Of a stretch of DNA of 37,092 nucleotides, positions 23,796-32,129 are shown one piece after another; positions within the stretch are counted from its first letter, which is position 1; the number at the start of each line of letters is the position of its first letter. A program made the translations under genes and the position numbers. Under the pieces are notes generated by a model. It searched no databases and was not told where the DNA came from. It saw nothing but the letters and a program-made list of their open reading frames with translations. Source of the stretch: Paenibacillus sp. PastM-3 (GTDB taxonomy: Bacteria; Bacillota; Bacilli; Paenibacillales; Paenibacillaceae); the NCBI RefSeq assembly GCF_029893965.1, contig NZ_JARXXP010000041.1, positions 1 through 37,092 on the forward strand, written 5' to 3'.

Positions 23796-25562
23796 ATGAA
23801 GCTTCACAGCCAGTTTCTGAGGCTGCATTCCCGGCATGGAGGAGCAGAAGAAGCTTCCGTTACTCTGGATGAGCTGGCCCATACCCTGGGCTGTACCCAC
23901 CGTAACGCACTGCATGTTATTAAGAAGCTGGCCGAGCAGGGCTGGGTCTGCTGGACCCCCAGCCGGGGACGCGGCCGGCGCTCCTCCCTGAGGTTCCTCG
24001 CGGATGCCGAGGAAATTGCGCTTAGCTCCATGATGCAGGCCATCAGCAGCAGCGAGATCCGCAGCGCCCTCGAAGGGATCCGCGGACATGCCCGCTCCTC
24101 CTCCCTGCAGGATACCCTCCAGGGCTGGCTGCTGGCCTATTTCGGCTATCATACCGAGCTGCGCAGCGACAAACGGATTGATACGCTGCGTCTCCCGGTC
24201 CGGCAGCAGCTGCACAATCTGGACCCGCTGTATATGAATCTGCTGGCTGAATCCTTCGTATCCAGCCATGTCTTTGACGGTCTGGTGGCACGCAGCGGCG
24301 GACAGGACCGGATCATTCCTGCTCTTGCCCATACCTGGGATACCGGTGAGCAGCGCACCGTCTGGACCTTCCATCTGCGCAAGGATGTGCTGTTCCATCA
24401 CGGAAAGGTGCTTGCTGCAGAGGATGTCGTCTATTCCTTCAAGCGGATGATGGAATCTTCACAGCGGCTGCTGTACAGCAACATTTTCAGGGATATCCGG
24501 GAAGTGAAGGCGCTTAATCCGGGAACGGTGCGCTTTTTGCTGAAGCAACCGAATGAGCTGTTTCTCCCTTTTCTGTGCACAAGCCGCGCAGCGATCGTTC
24601 CGCGTGATCTGGAAACAGCCTTTGCCGGCAGCTTTGGACGCAGGCCTGCCGGCACCGGACCGTTCAAGCTGGTGGAGATGAACGAGGATATGTGCACTCT
24701 AGAGGTGTTTCCTTATTATTTTCAGGGCCGGGCTCATCTTGACCGGGTGGAGATTCTGCATGTCCCGTGGGATATTTCGGCAGCCGAACCGGAGACCGGC
24801 TCGGCCTTCCATATTGTCCATAATCCTTCTTCCGGCGGTCCGGCTGCCTGGAGCCGGATACATTCGGAGTATTCGGTACGCAAATTCTTGACCTGCAACA
24901 CGAAGAAAAAGGGTCTGCTCAGCGATCCGCTAATCCGTGCAGAGGTACTGTCCTGTCTCGGCGGAGGCATTACATCCGCCGGGGGTAAGGCGGCCGGAAG
25001 GCAGCCGGTTGAAGCGGTTGAGCCGGGGAATGCCGGTGTTGTGGATGATGCAGCAGGATCAGAAGCAGCGGCTAACGCAATAGTTGCTGCGGCCGCACCG
25101 GCGCTGCAAATTGCAACCATTCCGCAGTATGCCGGAGATGCGGAAGCGGTAGCTGCGAAGCTGACTGGCTGCGGGTATGCCTGCCATGTATTATCCGTGT
25201 CTCCGGAAGAATTCAAAGGCCCGGTCCGGCTGCAGGCAGATCTGATTCTCTTCTCGCTGCTGCGCGATCAGGACGAGCAGCTGCGGCTGTCCGATCTTTA
25301 CTCTACGATGGTGCAGCACCTGGAGCCGCAGATTCGTGCGGATATTGAAGGAAGGCTGCAGATCATCGCCAGGGAGCCGGATAGCAAGGCAAGGGCAGCA
25401 GGCTTTCAGCAGATTGAAGACAGCCTGCGGCAGAAGCATCAGCTGCACATCCTGTACGAAAAGCCGGCTGAAACCGCCTACCTCCCCTCTGTCCGGGGGG
25501 TTACTTTTAACAGCCAGGGCTGGGTGGATCTGCGGCATCTGTGGTTTCCGCCGGAGTTATGA
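23796..25562 (+). CDS. SgrR-like regulator with solute-binding domain
   Basis: A 588-residue protein. An N-terminal winged helix of the SgrR type occupies about residues 1-110 (VTLDELAHTLGCTHRNALHVIKKLAEQGW ... SRGRGRRSSLRF). A cytosolic SBP_bac_5 (oligopeptide-binding-like) domain follows from about 135 and should sense a small ligand. There is no signal peptide, as expected for a regulator. Residues about 389-436 form an Ala/Gly-rich insertion (GGGITSAGGKAAGR ... AIVAAAAPA) inside the binding domain. In E. coli SgrR controls sugar-phosphate stress; relatives in Firmicutes usually sit beside a transporter gene. Here the divergent neighbour is a DUF4153-type membrane protein. AAGGAG precedes the ATG. 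Confidence 0.85.
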   Translation: MKLHSQFLRLHSRHGGAEEASVTLDELAHTLGCTHRNALHVIKKLAEQGWVCWTPSRGRGRRSSLRFLADAEEIALSSMMQAISSSEIRSALEGIRGHARSSSLQDTLQGWLLAYFGYHTELRSDKRIDTLRLPVRQQLHNLDPLYMNLLAESFVSSHVFDGLVARSGGQDRIIPALAHTWDTGEQRTVWTFHLRKDVLFHHGKVLAAEDVVYSFKRMMESSQRLLYSNIFRDIREVKALNPGTVRFLLKQPNELFLPFLCTSRAAIVPRDLETAFAGSFGRRPAGTGPFKLVEMNEDMCTLEVFPYYFQGRAHLDRVEILHVPWDISAAEPETGSAFHIVHNPSSGGPAAWSRIHSEYSVRKFLTCNTKKKGLLSDPLIRAEVLSCLGGGITSAGGKAAGRQPVEAVEPGNAGVVDDAAGSEAAANAIVAAAAPALQIATIPQYAGDAEAVAAKLTGCGYACHVLSVSPEEFKGPVRLQADLILFSLLRDQDEQLRLSDLYSTMVQHLEPQIRADIEGRLQIIAREPDSKARAAGFQQIEDSLRQKHQLHILYEKPAETAYLPSVRGVTFNSQGWVDLRHLWFPPEL

Positions 25563-25597
25563 TCGTGTTCCATGTGCCAAATTGGTAAATATATCTC

Positions 25598-25885
25598 TTG
25601 GATAAGATCAACAAGACGAACTCCTTGAGTCCGTTTAATGCAGACCTTACCCTGTCAGAGGCGCTGGCTGAACGGGAGCGGAGCATGCAGCACCGTAACA
25701 TTTTGAATGAGCTGCTGAACGAGGCTTCGATCAAGCAGGAGCGTTACGGCCGGCAGGAGGTTAAATTCTATACAACGATAGAAGTCACTGCCCTGCAGAA
25801 GGAAGTAGACGAACTGTCCAAGCAATACCGTGAGCTGGATTTCCGGATTCAGGAGAAGAACTGGAGAACCGATCTTCTGGAGTAG
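25598..25885 (+). CDS. Small coiled-coil protein, possibly DIP1984-like
   Basis: A 95-residue, highly charged helical protein. The pattern LTLSEALAERERSMQHRNILNELL ... VDELSKQYRELDFRIQEKNW resembles DIP1984-family proteins (which begin with an xLxEAL-ER helix), though shorter. Only a TTG start at 25598 without a clear ribosome binding site serves the full frame; an ATG at 25685 with GGGAG upstream would lose the family-like first helix. It follows the SgrR-like gene by 35 bases. Probably real, with the start uncertain. Confidence 0.55.
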   Translation: MDKINKTNSLSPFNADLTLSEALAERERSMQHRNILNELLNEASIKQERYGRQEVKFYTTIEVTALQKEVDELSKQYRELDFRIQEKNWRTDLLE

Positions 25886-26124
25886 TGCAATAATGGCAAG
25901 TTGGTAGCCGGACACATACAGGTGAGCACAACCCGCCAACAGGGTTAGTTGGACCTCCAATGTAGAAGCTGGGCCATCTATAAACCTTACTAATTAGCCT
26001 AATAATGTAACAAGAGTGCGCGGAGCATGTAACCAGGCTGAATTTTTATTAATGTTAACTACCATGTGCTGATGTATGATTCCGGTGAGGGCGGGTTCGG
26101 CGACTTGTCAGATTTATTTTGGAC
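25886..26124. other. Non-coding stretch after the small coiled-coil gene
   Basis: The gap 25886-26462 (577 bases) holds the terminator at 26125-26170 and the repeat at 26199-26387. Within 25886-26124 I see only AT-rich patches and no ORF, promoter or repeat that I can support. Confidence 0.5.
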
Positions 26125-26170
26125 AAAAAATAGCGGCAGCCTGGAAGTGTTCCTTCCGGCTACCGCTTTT
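26125..26170 (+). terminator. Bidirectional-type terminator hairpin
   Basis: AGCGGCAGCC (26132-26141) pairs with GGCTACCGCT (26158-26167), one mismatch, with an inner GGAAG/CTTCC stem. AAAAAA precedes it and TTTTG follows. Confidence 0.7.
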
Positions 26171-26198
26171 GTGTTAGTGAGGGCGTCACGTCCAGCAT

Positions 26199-26387
26199 TT
26201 AGTTGGATTTTCGCTACTTAGATTCTTCCTTTCCGCTCACTTCTAATGATTAGGTGGAAAATCGCCACTTATTTTCGGCTATATTCCCCAATGAAAGCAA
26301 AAACAGTAGAATTAAGTGACGTTATTCCAATTAGATTCCTCCTCCCGGCATTTTACCCGGAAATAGATGACGAATTTCCACTTAGAT
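26199..26387 (-). repeat. Dispersed intergenic repeat, copy 2 (inverted)
   Basis: Read on the minus strand this stretch aligns along its length with 10592-10777: it starts CTAAGTGGAAATTCGTCATC and ends AAAATCCAACTAAA. It contains four variants of one roughly 25-base motif (core AAKTGGAAWWWCGTCA) in alternating orientation, one of them self-palindromic (AAGTGGCGATTTTCCACCT). No ORF. Confidence 0.7.
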
Positions 26388-26462
26388 CCTCTCATCACAC
26401 TGGTCAGCACCTACTGTTTAATGAAGGGTAACTCTGTACTCTAACCGTCTACCGAAATCCGG

Positions 26463-28583
26463 TTATTCCGCAATTTTATCCGTTGCTGAAACAGTCTGGG
26501 CCGCAGCGTCCCACTTTACATCCATATTCAAGCCTTCGGAGATGAACCGCACCGGCACCATCGTCCGGTTATTAATGATCTGCGCCGGGACGTCCAGCGT
26601 AACGGCTGTTCCATTTACATAAGCGGTTGTGCTGCCGATGGTCATCGTGATGGTAGTGCTGCCTTTAACGGCAGTGATCTTCTTCGTTGTCTGATCCCAG
26701 GTCACGTCAGCGCCCAGTGCACTAAAGATCGCATTGACCGGCACCAGCACCCGGCCGTCCTTATTCAGCGGAACCTGATCCTGGAAGCTTACAGCAGTTC
26801 CGTTCAGCGTTACTGTAATCGTCTTATTGGCGGATGAAGCTGCTGCCGATCCGGCTGTACCCGCCGTTCCAGCCGCTGCCGTGCTGCCCTTCGTTGGAAC
26901 CACCTCCGGCAGCGGAGTAACCTCAAGCCCCAGCTGCGCCTGCAGATTGGCCAGCCGGTTCAGAGCGAAGGTCATCAGCGAGCCCGCGGCCATCGTGCCC
27001 ATGCCCTGTCCGCCCTGCGGGCCGCCTGCGCCGGAGAAGCCTGCGTTACCGCCTGCTCCCGGTGCGGCATCAGCCGTCCCTGCACCAGCCGCTGAGCTGC
27101 CTCCCTCCGTCGTTCCGGCACTTGCTGTTCCAGCCGCTGCCGTTGTCCCGCCAGCTGCGCCGGCTTGTCCGGCCGCAGCAGCATCAGGCTGCGCCGGCGG
27201 TGTGCCCTCCGTGCCGGATGGAGGCGTCATATTACCTCCGCCGCCTATCATGCCGCCGCTGCCCCCGGCATCGGCTGTATAAGCTACATTGTTCTCAAAC
27301 TGATCCATGGTATAGAACTTGGTCGGATCTGCCTGAACGTAGGGTCTGATCAGCGAGGCAAGCCCGGTAATCCGGTCCTGAATCCCCTCCAGATAGGTCA
27401 CCAGCTCGGAGACATAACCTAAATATCTGGTTTTGTATTCCGGTACTTCGAGCAGATTGCCGATCAGCGGCACCTGATCCACATCGATGCCGAGCGTCGG
27501 CGTGTCAATTGAAGCGGTCACCGCATTGGTTGCCGATGCTGCTGCAGTTCCAGCTGATGTACCGGCCGTTCCGGCAGCAGCGGTTGTACCGGTAGCAGCC
27601 GTTCCAGCCGCGCCCTGCATTCTTCCACCGCCGCCTCCGGTAGAATATCCGTTAAAGCTCATATTCATATCCCACGGAATGACGGTATATTTACCGGCCG
27701 CATCCCCGTACAGCAGATAGTTATGACCTTTATCGCCGTTATAGCTGTCATAGTTGCCCAGCACGGCATTAGCGGCAATGTATTTCAGTGCGGAATCGAC
27801 ATCCAGCACACTCTCAATATCGCCTTTTTCCCCGTCAGGCATGGCGTTCAGCACGCTGATGAAATTTTTGAGCGATGCCTTGTCATCCTCGGTACCGGTA
27901 TCATAAGTCAGTGTTTCATAATCGCTGCCTTCCTCATATTTCAGGTAGCTTTTCTCTTCGGTATCATACAGCACGCCGCTGTCCGCATCTTCACCGAAAT
28001 TACGCTCCAGATAGCTGTCGTCCACGGACTCAACGCCAATATAGAAGCCATACAGCTCGCCGTTGATATAAAGATTCGTGAATACAGTCAGCGGCACATC
28101 CTCGCCGATCGCCCGCAGTGCCTCATAATGCAGATACTCCCGCAGGAACGAAGGGTCGGAATAACTGTTGTTCAGCACCATTTTATCCAGGCCCATCAGC
28201 GTCTGAGTCTTATCATACTTGTCGAACTTCAGCCGGAAGCTGTAGCGGTCGGAGTCCGTCATCGCCGCCACCGACTTCAGGGTCAGATTACCCTTGGTGG
28301 AAAAGCCCACATTCTCCAGCACCGTGCCATCCACATCTACCGTGACACTTTTATATTCTTTTTCCAGGGGATTGGCCAGTATGCTCTTCCAGTCCTCATC
28401 GTCAATCGTCACTTGTACATTAATCACTTTATCCGGTGTGAACAGGGATTCATAGGCCTGGCTTACTCCTGCTTCAGCTGCAAAAGCTGCAGACGGGCTG
28501 CCCGTAACGCCTCCCACCGATGCTACTACCGCAAGCGACAATGTCGTCAGCATCATTTTTCTGAACATACTCTTCATTCGCAA
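26463..28583 (-). CDS. Secreted CotH-kinase protein fused to a stalk (copper-amine-oxidase N) domain
   Basis: A 706-residue exported protein. After the signal peptide (to about 36) a CotH-type atypical kinase domain spans about 45-435. It has FSTKGN (nucleotide-site Lys about 97), YSFRLKFDKYD, NSYSDPSFLREYLHYEAL, and IPWDMNMSF with the metal-binding Asp about 305. Its core is interrupted by a Gly/Ala/Thr insertion (316-358). A low-complexity Gly/Ala/Pro region (about 437-530) and a short helix follow, and at 588-703 a Cu_amine_oxidN1/stalk domain (VPLNKDGRVLVPVNAIFSAL, NNRTMVPVRF). Known CotH kinases phosphorylate spore coat proteins; here the target may be extracellular or in the coat. A TTG start with GGAGG 10 bases upstream is used; ATG 28577 is the alternative. 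Confidence 0.84.
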   Translation of the reverse strand: MRMKSMFRKMMLTTLSLAVVASVGGVTGSPSAAFAAEAGVSQAYESLFTPDKVINVQVTIDDEDWKSILANPLEKEYKSVTVDVDGTVLENVGFSTKGNLTLKSVAAMTDSDRYSFRLKFDKYDKTQTLMGLDKMVLNNSYSDPSFLREYLHYEALRAIGEDVPLTVFTNLYINGELYGFYIGVESVDDSYLERNFGEDADSGVLYDTEEKSYLKYEEGSDYETLTYDTGTEDDKASLKNFISVLNAMPDGEKGDIESVLDVDSALKYIAANAVLGNYDSYNGDKGHNYLLYGDAAGKYTVIPWDMNMSFNGYSTGGGGGRMQGAAGTAATGTTAAAGTAGTSAGTAAASATNAVTASIDTPTLGIDVDQVPLIGNLLEVPEYKTRYLGYVSELVTYLEGIQDRITGLASLIRPYVQADPTKFYTMDQFENNVAYTADAGGSGGMIGGGGNMTPPSGTEGTPPAQPDAAAAGQAGAAGGTTAAAGTASAGTTEGGSSAAGAGTADAAPGAGGNAGFSGAGGPQGGQGMGTMAAGSLMTFALNRLANLQAQLGLEVTPLPEVVPTKGSTAAAGTAGTAGSAAASSANKTITVTLNGTAVSFQDQVPLNKDGRVLVPVNAIFSALGADVTWDQTTKKITAVKGSTTITMTIGSTTAYVNGTAVTLDVPAQIINNRTMVPVRFISEGLNMDVKWDAAAQTVSATDKIAE

Positions 28584-28675
28584 AACATGTATTCCTCCTC
28601 TTGTGCAGATTCGTATTTTGTAAAGCCTGTGTAAAAGCTTAAAACACGAACCTGAAAGACGGCTGAATCACCTGC

Positions 28676-29167
28676 TTATCCCTTACCCGGCAACGTTTCC
28701 CGCAGCCCGCGTCCAATCACATTTGCCGACACCGGCTTATGCCCCAGCTCCCGCGCCCAGACCGACAGCTGCCCGATATGATGAATCTCGTGGGCAATAA
28801 TATGACGCATAATTTCACCCCAGGCATCTGTAACCTGCTCTCCTTCGTAACGCTTATCCACAAAAACATTCCGCTCCAGCCCCTCATGCCAGCCCAGCAC
28901 AAACGTCTCGACCTCCGACCGGAAGCGGGCATCCAGCTCTTTTACCTTTTCTAGCGTGCTGTATTCAGCAAAATCCTCTTCAAAATCAGGCTTGCCCTGC
29001 ATCGCCATTATCCAGCTCCACTCCACATCCGCGATGTGGAACAGCGTCTTCAGAATGCCGCCTACCCCGCCGGTTCTCGGCCGCAGCAGCTCCTCCACAC
29101 TCAGGGACTCACACCACTTATACCACTCTTCACGGACCATCCAGTTGTAACGGAACAATGTCTGCAT
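28676..29167 (-). CDS. DinB-family metal-binding protein
   Basis: A 163-residue four-helix-bundle protein of the DinB/YfiT group. The metal triad appears as His44 (LFHIADVEW), His126 and His130 (IIAHEIHHIGQ). Length and spacing fit the family. Many members are thiol-dependent transferases or of unknown function; the substrate cannot be read here. It lies alone on the minus strand, between the CotH-like gene and the divergent exporter operon. Confidence 0.85.
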   Translation of the reverse strand: MQTLFRYNWMVREEWYKWCESLSVEELLRPRTGGVGGILKTLFHIADVEWSWIMAMQGKPDFEEDFAEYSTLEKVKELDARFRSEVETFVLGWHEGLERNVFVDKRYEGEQVTDAWGEIMRHIIAHEIHHIGQLSVWARELGHKPVSANVIGRGLRETLPGKG

Positions 29168-29550
29168 CTAAACCCTCCGGTATTTTAAATTTAAATAAGT
29201 ACCTTTGCATTCAGTGTATCACAGCGGCTATTCGTGTCCGAGGGAAAAAATGAATATAAACGCTGCAGCTTTTACCATCCCCTGACAACGCAAAAATACC
29301 GGCAACCAAGGTCACCGGTACGTAAATTCAATATGTATATGATACAAAAAAAACATCTAGTTTTCCTGCGTTAACTATAAAATTAATATAGCACGGAAAT
29401 GTCAACATAGCAAGCATTTTTATGGAAAACGGAGAAAATAAAACCTTCTCCCCCCGGCTGCAGTCTGTGAAGGAACTACAGGGTGTAAAGCGCCGCTGTC
29501 TCGTTAACTCCTATAATGGTATGATGTTTTGCGCGAAGGAGGCGAGCAGG
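29168..29550. other. Divergent gap between the DinB gene and the ABC exporter
   Basis: This 383-base gap holds the leader of both genes. An ATG-started frame (29422-29550) precedes the ABC ATPase in phase but looks like read-through. A hairpin sits at 29297-29320 and a TATAAT at 29512-29517. I see no further gene. Confidence 0.45.
29297..29320 (-). terminator. Orphan hairpin with T-run on the minus strand
   Basis: TACCGG and CCGGTA flank an inner ACC/GGT stem; on the minus strand the hairpin is followed by TATTTTTG. No minus-strand gene ends here, so it may stop antisense transcription or act as an operator. Confidence 0.4.
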
Positions 29551-30366
29551 ATGCAAATCAGACTCAGGGAGATCAAAAAAAGCTTTAAAGTGTACAAACG
29601 CCCGGAAGGCAAATGGGGGCTGTTGAAGGGAGCTTTTATGCGGAATGTGACGGAGGTGGAGGCGCTCGGCGGGATCGGCTTTGATATTGCGGAAGGTGAG
29701 CTGGTGGGATACATCGGCCCGAACGGTGCCGGCAAATCCACCTCGGTCAAGGTGATGAGCGGAATTCTTACGCCCGACAGCGGCGAATGCACCATCCTCG
29801 GCAAAGTGCCCTGGAGAAACCGTGTGGAGCATGTGTCTAAGATCGGTGTCGTGTTCGGGCAGCGGTCACAGCTGTGGTGGGATGTACCGGTGGCAGATTC
29901 TTTTGACGTACTGAAGGATATTTATGCGATCCCGCCCGGAGATTACCAAATCAGGCTGGCCGAGCTAACGGCAACTCTCGGTGTGGAAGCGCTGTTACGA
30001 ACCCCGGTCCGCCAGCTCTCGCTGGGACAGCGGATGCGCTGTGAGCTGGTGGCAGCCCTGCTGCACCGGCCCAAAATTCTGTTTCTAGATGAGCCGACGA
30101 TCGGACTGGATGCGGTATCGAAGCTGGCACTGCGCGATTTTCTGAAGGAAGAAAACCGCAAGCACGGAGTAACCATGCTGCTGACTACCCATGATATGGA
30201 CGATATTGAGGCGCTATGTGAGCGGGTGATGGTGATCGGGCACGGCAAGCTGCTCTATGACGGCAAACTGGCCGGACTGCAGGAGAAATATGCACCCGAG
30301 GTTGTGATGAAGGTCAATACCGATGCGATGATCGCCGCTATGTACAACGATCTGGCACTGACATAA
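29551..30366 (+). CDS. ABC-2 exporter ATP-binding protein
   Basis: A 271-residue ATPase that should power the two permeases downstream. Walker A is GPNGAGKS (56-63), the signature is LSLGQRMR, Walker B is ILFLDEPT, and the His switch lies in TTHDMDD. The N-terminal extension (SFKVYKRPEGKWGLLKGAFMRN) and WWDVPVADSF segment are typical of ATPases paired with ABC2_membrane_6-type permeases, close to DrrA/NatA exporters. I start it at ATG 29551 because AAGGAGG lies 8 bases upstream; the longer frame from 29422 is probably leader. Confidence 0.88.
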   Translation: MQIRLREIKKSFKVYKRPEGKWGLLKGAFMRNVTEVEALGGIGFDIAEGELVGYIGPNGAGKSTSVKVMSGILTPDSGECTILGKVPWRNRVEHVSKIGVVFGQRSQLWWDVPVADSFDVLKDIYAIPPGDYQIRLAELTATLGVEALLRTPVRQLSLGQRMRCELVAALLHRPKILFLDEPTIGLDAVSKLALRDFLKEENRKHGVTMLLTTHDMDDIEALCERVMVIGHGKLLYDGKLAGLQEKYAPEVVMKVNTDAMIAAMYNDLALT

Positions 30367-30427
30367 CCGGGTGTGCAGCCTCATAGAGTGACGGCATTTA
30401 TATTATTTCTGGAGGTGTGTATTTGCA

Positions 30428-31258
30428 ATGGATTTGAAAAATACCTGCCGGGCATCACTCTCCCTCTTCCGCATCCGGATGGCTGAAGGCCTGCAGTACC
30501 GGGTGTCGGCCATTTCGGGAACGGTGGTCGGCGTGTTCTGGGCGCTGCTGGAATGTGTGCTGTTCACTGTTTTTTATACATATAGCGAGCACGGCTCGTG
30601 GAACAACAACGGCATGAGCCTGCCGCAGACCATCTCCTATGTATGGATCGCACAAGGGCTTTTTGTACTGCAGACGATGAGTATTGACGGTGAAATCATG
30701 GGCAAAATCAACAACGGCGACGTCGGGATCGAGCTGTGCCGGCCGATGAATCTGTACACCCACTGGTTCGTCAAAAGCTCAGCCGGCAAGCTCGGCACCT
30801 CCTGGATCCGTAGTGTCGCTACCGTGCTGGTTGGCCTGCTGATGCCCGCCGCTTATGCGCTTGGTGCTCCTGCATCTTTTGCGGGGCTGCTCTGCTTTCT
30901 GCTCTCGGTCATTATGGCCTTTGTCCTCTGCTCGTCATTTGCGATGCTTGTGACGGTAGTCCGGCTTAATGTTACCTGGGGTGACGGTCCGAGCCATATG
31001 CTCCTGCTGCTGAGCGGAATTCTGTCGGGAACCTATCTTCCGCTTCGGCTATGGCCAGACTTCATGCAGACTTTTCTATACCTTCAGCCGTTCGGCGGCT
31101 TCGCCGACATTCCGGCCCAGCTCTACATCGGCAGTATGCCTCCGTCAGCAGCTTTGCCTGCAATTGGACTGCAGTGTATCTGGAGTACTCTCTTTATCGC
31201 GGCCGGCCGGCTGATCATGAACCGTAAGCTGAAAAATATTATCGTACAGGGAGGGTGA
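30428..31258 (+). CDS. ABC-2 type permease (ABC2_membrane_6-like), first
   Basis: A 276-residue protein with six hydrophobic segments. Its pattern, including an early LQYRVSAISGTVVG and the mid-protein GEIMGKINNGDVGIELCRPMNLY loop, is that of ABC2_membrane_6 permeases. With the ATPase and the second permease it forms an exporter; the substrate (drug, lipid or peptide) cannot be read. GGAGG lies about 12 bases before the ATG, slightly far. It is 61 bases after the ATPase. Confidence 0.82.
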   Translation: MDLKNTCRASLSLFRIRMAEGLQYRVSAISGTVVGVFWALLECVLFTVFYTYSEHGSWNNNGMSLPQTISYVWIAQGLFVLQTMSIDGEIMGKINNGDVGIELCRPMNLYTHWFVKSSAGKLGTSWIRSVATVLVGLLMPAAYALGAPASFAGLLCFLLSVIMAFVLCSSFAMLVTVVRLNVTWGDGPSHMLLLLSGILSGTYLPLRLWPDFMQTFLYLQPFGGFADIPAQLYIGSMPPSAALPAIGLQCIWSTLFIAAGRLIMNRKLKNIIVQGG

Positions 31259-31267
31259 GCACACAGC

Positions 31268-32059
31268 ATGATTGCCGAGGGTAAAATCTATTTCAAATAT
31301 TTGCGGATGCATCTGCTGTCCGGAATGGAGTATAAAGGCTGGTGGCTGATGCTGATCCAGGTGCTGGTAGTCGTGGTCTCCGACCCGATCGCTACCGTCC
31401 TGCTGTTCTCACGCTTCGGCAATATCGGGGAATGGAGCGTTGCCCACATCATTCTGGTATACTCGCTGGCAGTGGCCTCGTTTGGCCTGGCGGAGAGCTT
31501 TTGCCGCGGCTTTGACTATTTCCCGTGGCATCAGCTGCGATCCGGTGATTTCGACCGGCTGCTGCTGCGGCCGCGCTCCCTGTTCGTTCAGGTTGCCGCC
31601 TCCCGGTTCCACCTGCACCGGCTTGTCCGCCCAATAACAGGAATCTGCGCAGCAGGCTGGGCCTTGAATCAGCTTGGAGTGCAGCTCACTCCCGGTAAAG
31701 TTGGAATTCTCGTTATGGCGCTTGCGGGCGGCTGCATTATGTATTGCGGTGTGTTCGTGCTGACTTCTGGGCTTGCTTTTTTCACGATTAAAGGCCTGGA
31801 CTGGATTTACCTGCTGACCAATGCCAGCTACCAGATTACCCGCTGTCCGGAGCCGTATATGCCGCGGGTGCTGAAAAATGTCTTCAGCTTTATGCTGCCG
31901 ATGCTGTTCATCAGCTTCTATCCGGCTGCCACCGTATGCGGCTGGAATTATCCGGCATGGCTTGGCTATCTTTCGCTTCCCGCCGGGACTGCTTTTCTCG
32001 GACTCTCCCTGCTGGTCTGGCGTATCGGCGTTAGGCATTACAAAAGCACAGGAAGCTGA
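31268..32059 (+). CDS. ABC-2 type permease (ABC2_membrane_6-like), second
   Basis: A 263-residue protein with six membrane segments, related in layout to the preceding permease; the loop YFPWHQLRSGDFDRLLLRPRSLFVQV corresponds to the GDVGIELCRPMNLY loop there, so the two are likely paralogues that form a heterodimer. The ATG has GGGAGGG 11 bases upstream, overlapping the end of the first permease gene, so the two are coupled. Confidence 0.82.
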   Translation: MIAEGKIYFKYLRMHLLSGMEYKGWWLMLIQVLVVVVSDPIATVLLFSRFGNIGEWSVAHIILVYSLAVASFGLAESFCRGFDYFPWHQLRSGDFDRLLLRPRSLFVQVAASRFHLHRLVRPITGICAAGWALNQLGVQLTPGKVGILVMALAGGCIMYCGVFVLTSGLAFFTIKGLDWIYLLTNASYQITRCPEPYMPRVLKNVFSFMLPMLFISFYPAATVCGWNYPAWLGYLSLPAGTAFLGLSLLVWRIGVRHYKSTGS

Positions 32060-32082
32060 CCCCCGTTATGGTGATCAGCTTC
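32052..32082 (+). terminator. Hairpin after the ABC exporter operon
   Basis: GAAGCTGA (32052-32059) pairs with TCAGCTTC (32075-32082). The following bases (ACTGTTTCTC) are only mildly T-rich, so termination may be partial. Confidence 0.5.
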
Positions 32083-32129
32083 ACTGTTTCTCTGGTTATA
32101 ACGGGTACCGGACAAGTCAGCCTGTTGGC

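Noticed and set aside
27723..28634. 303-codon plus-strand open frame opposite the CotH-like gene
   Set aside because: It is a shadow of a clearly recognised kinase gene; no start signal and no family resemblance.
29422..29550. 43-residue extension of the ABC ATPase
   Set aside because: ATG 29551 has AAGGAGG at ideal spacing and the family's usual N-terminus; the upstream ATG has no good ribosome binding site.
31409..32038. 209-codon antisense frame opposite the second ABC-2 permease
   Set aside because: It lies wholly inside a gene with clear permease features and has a composition typical of an antisense reading.
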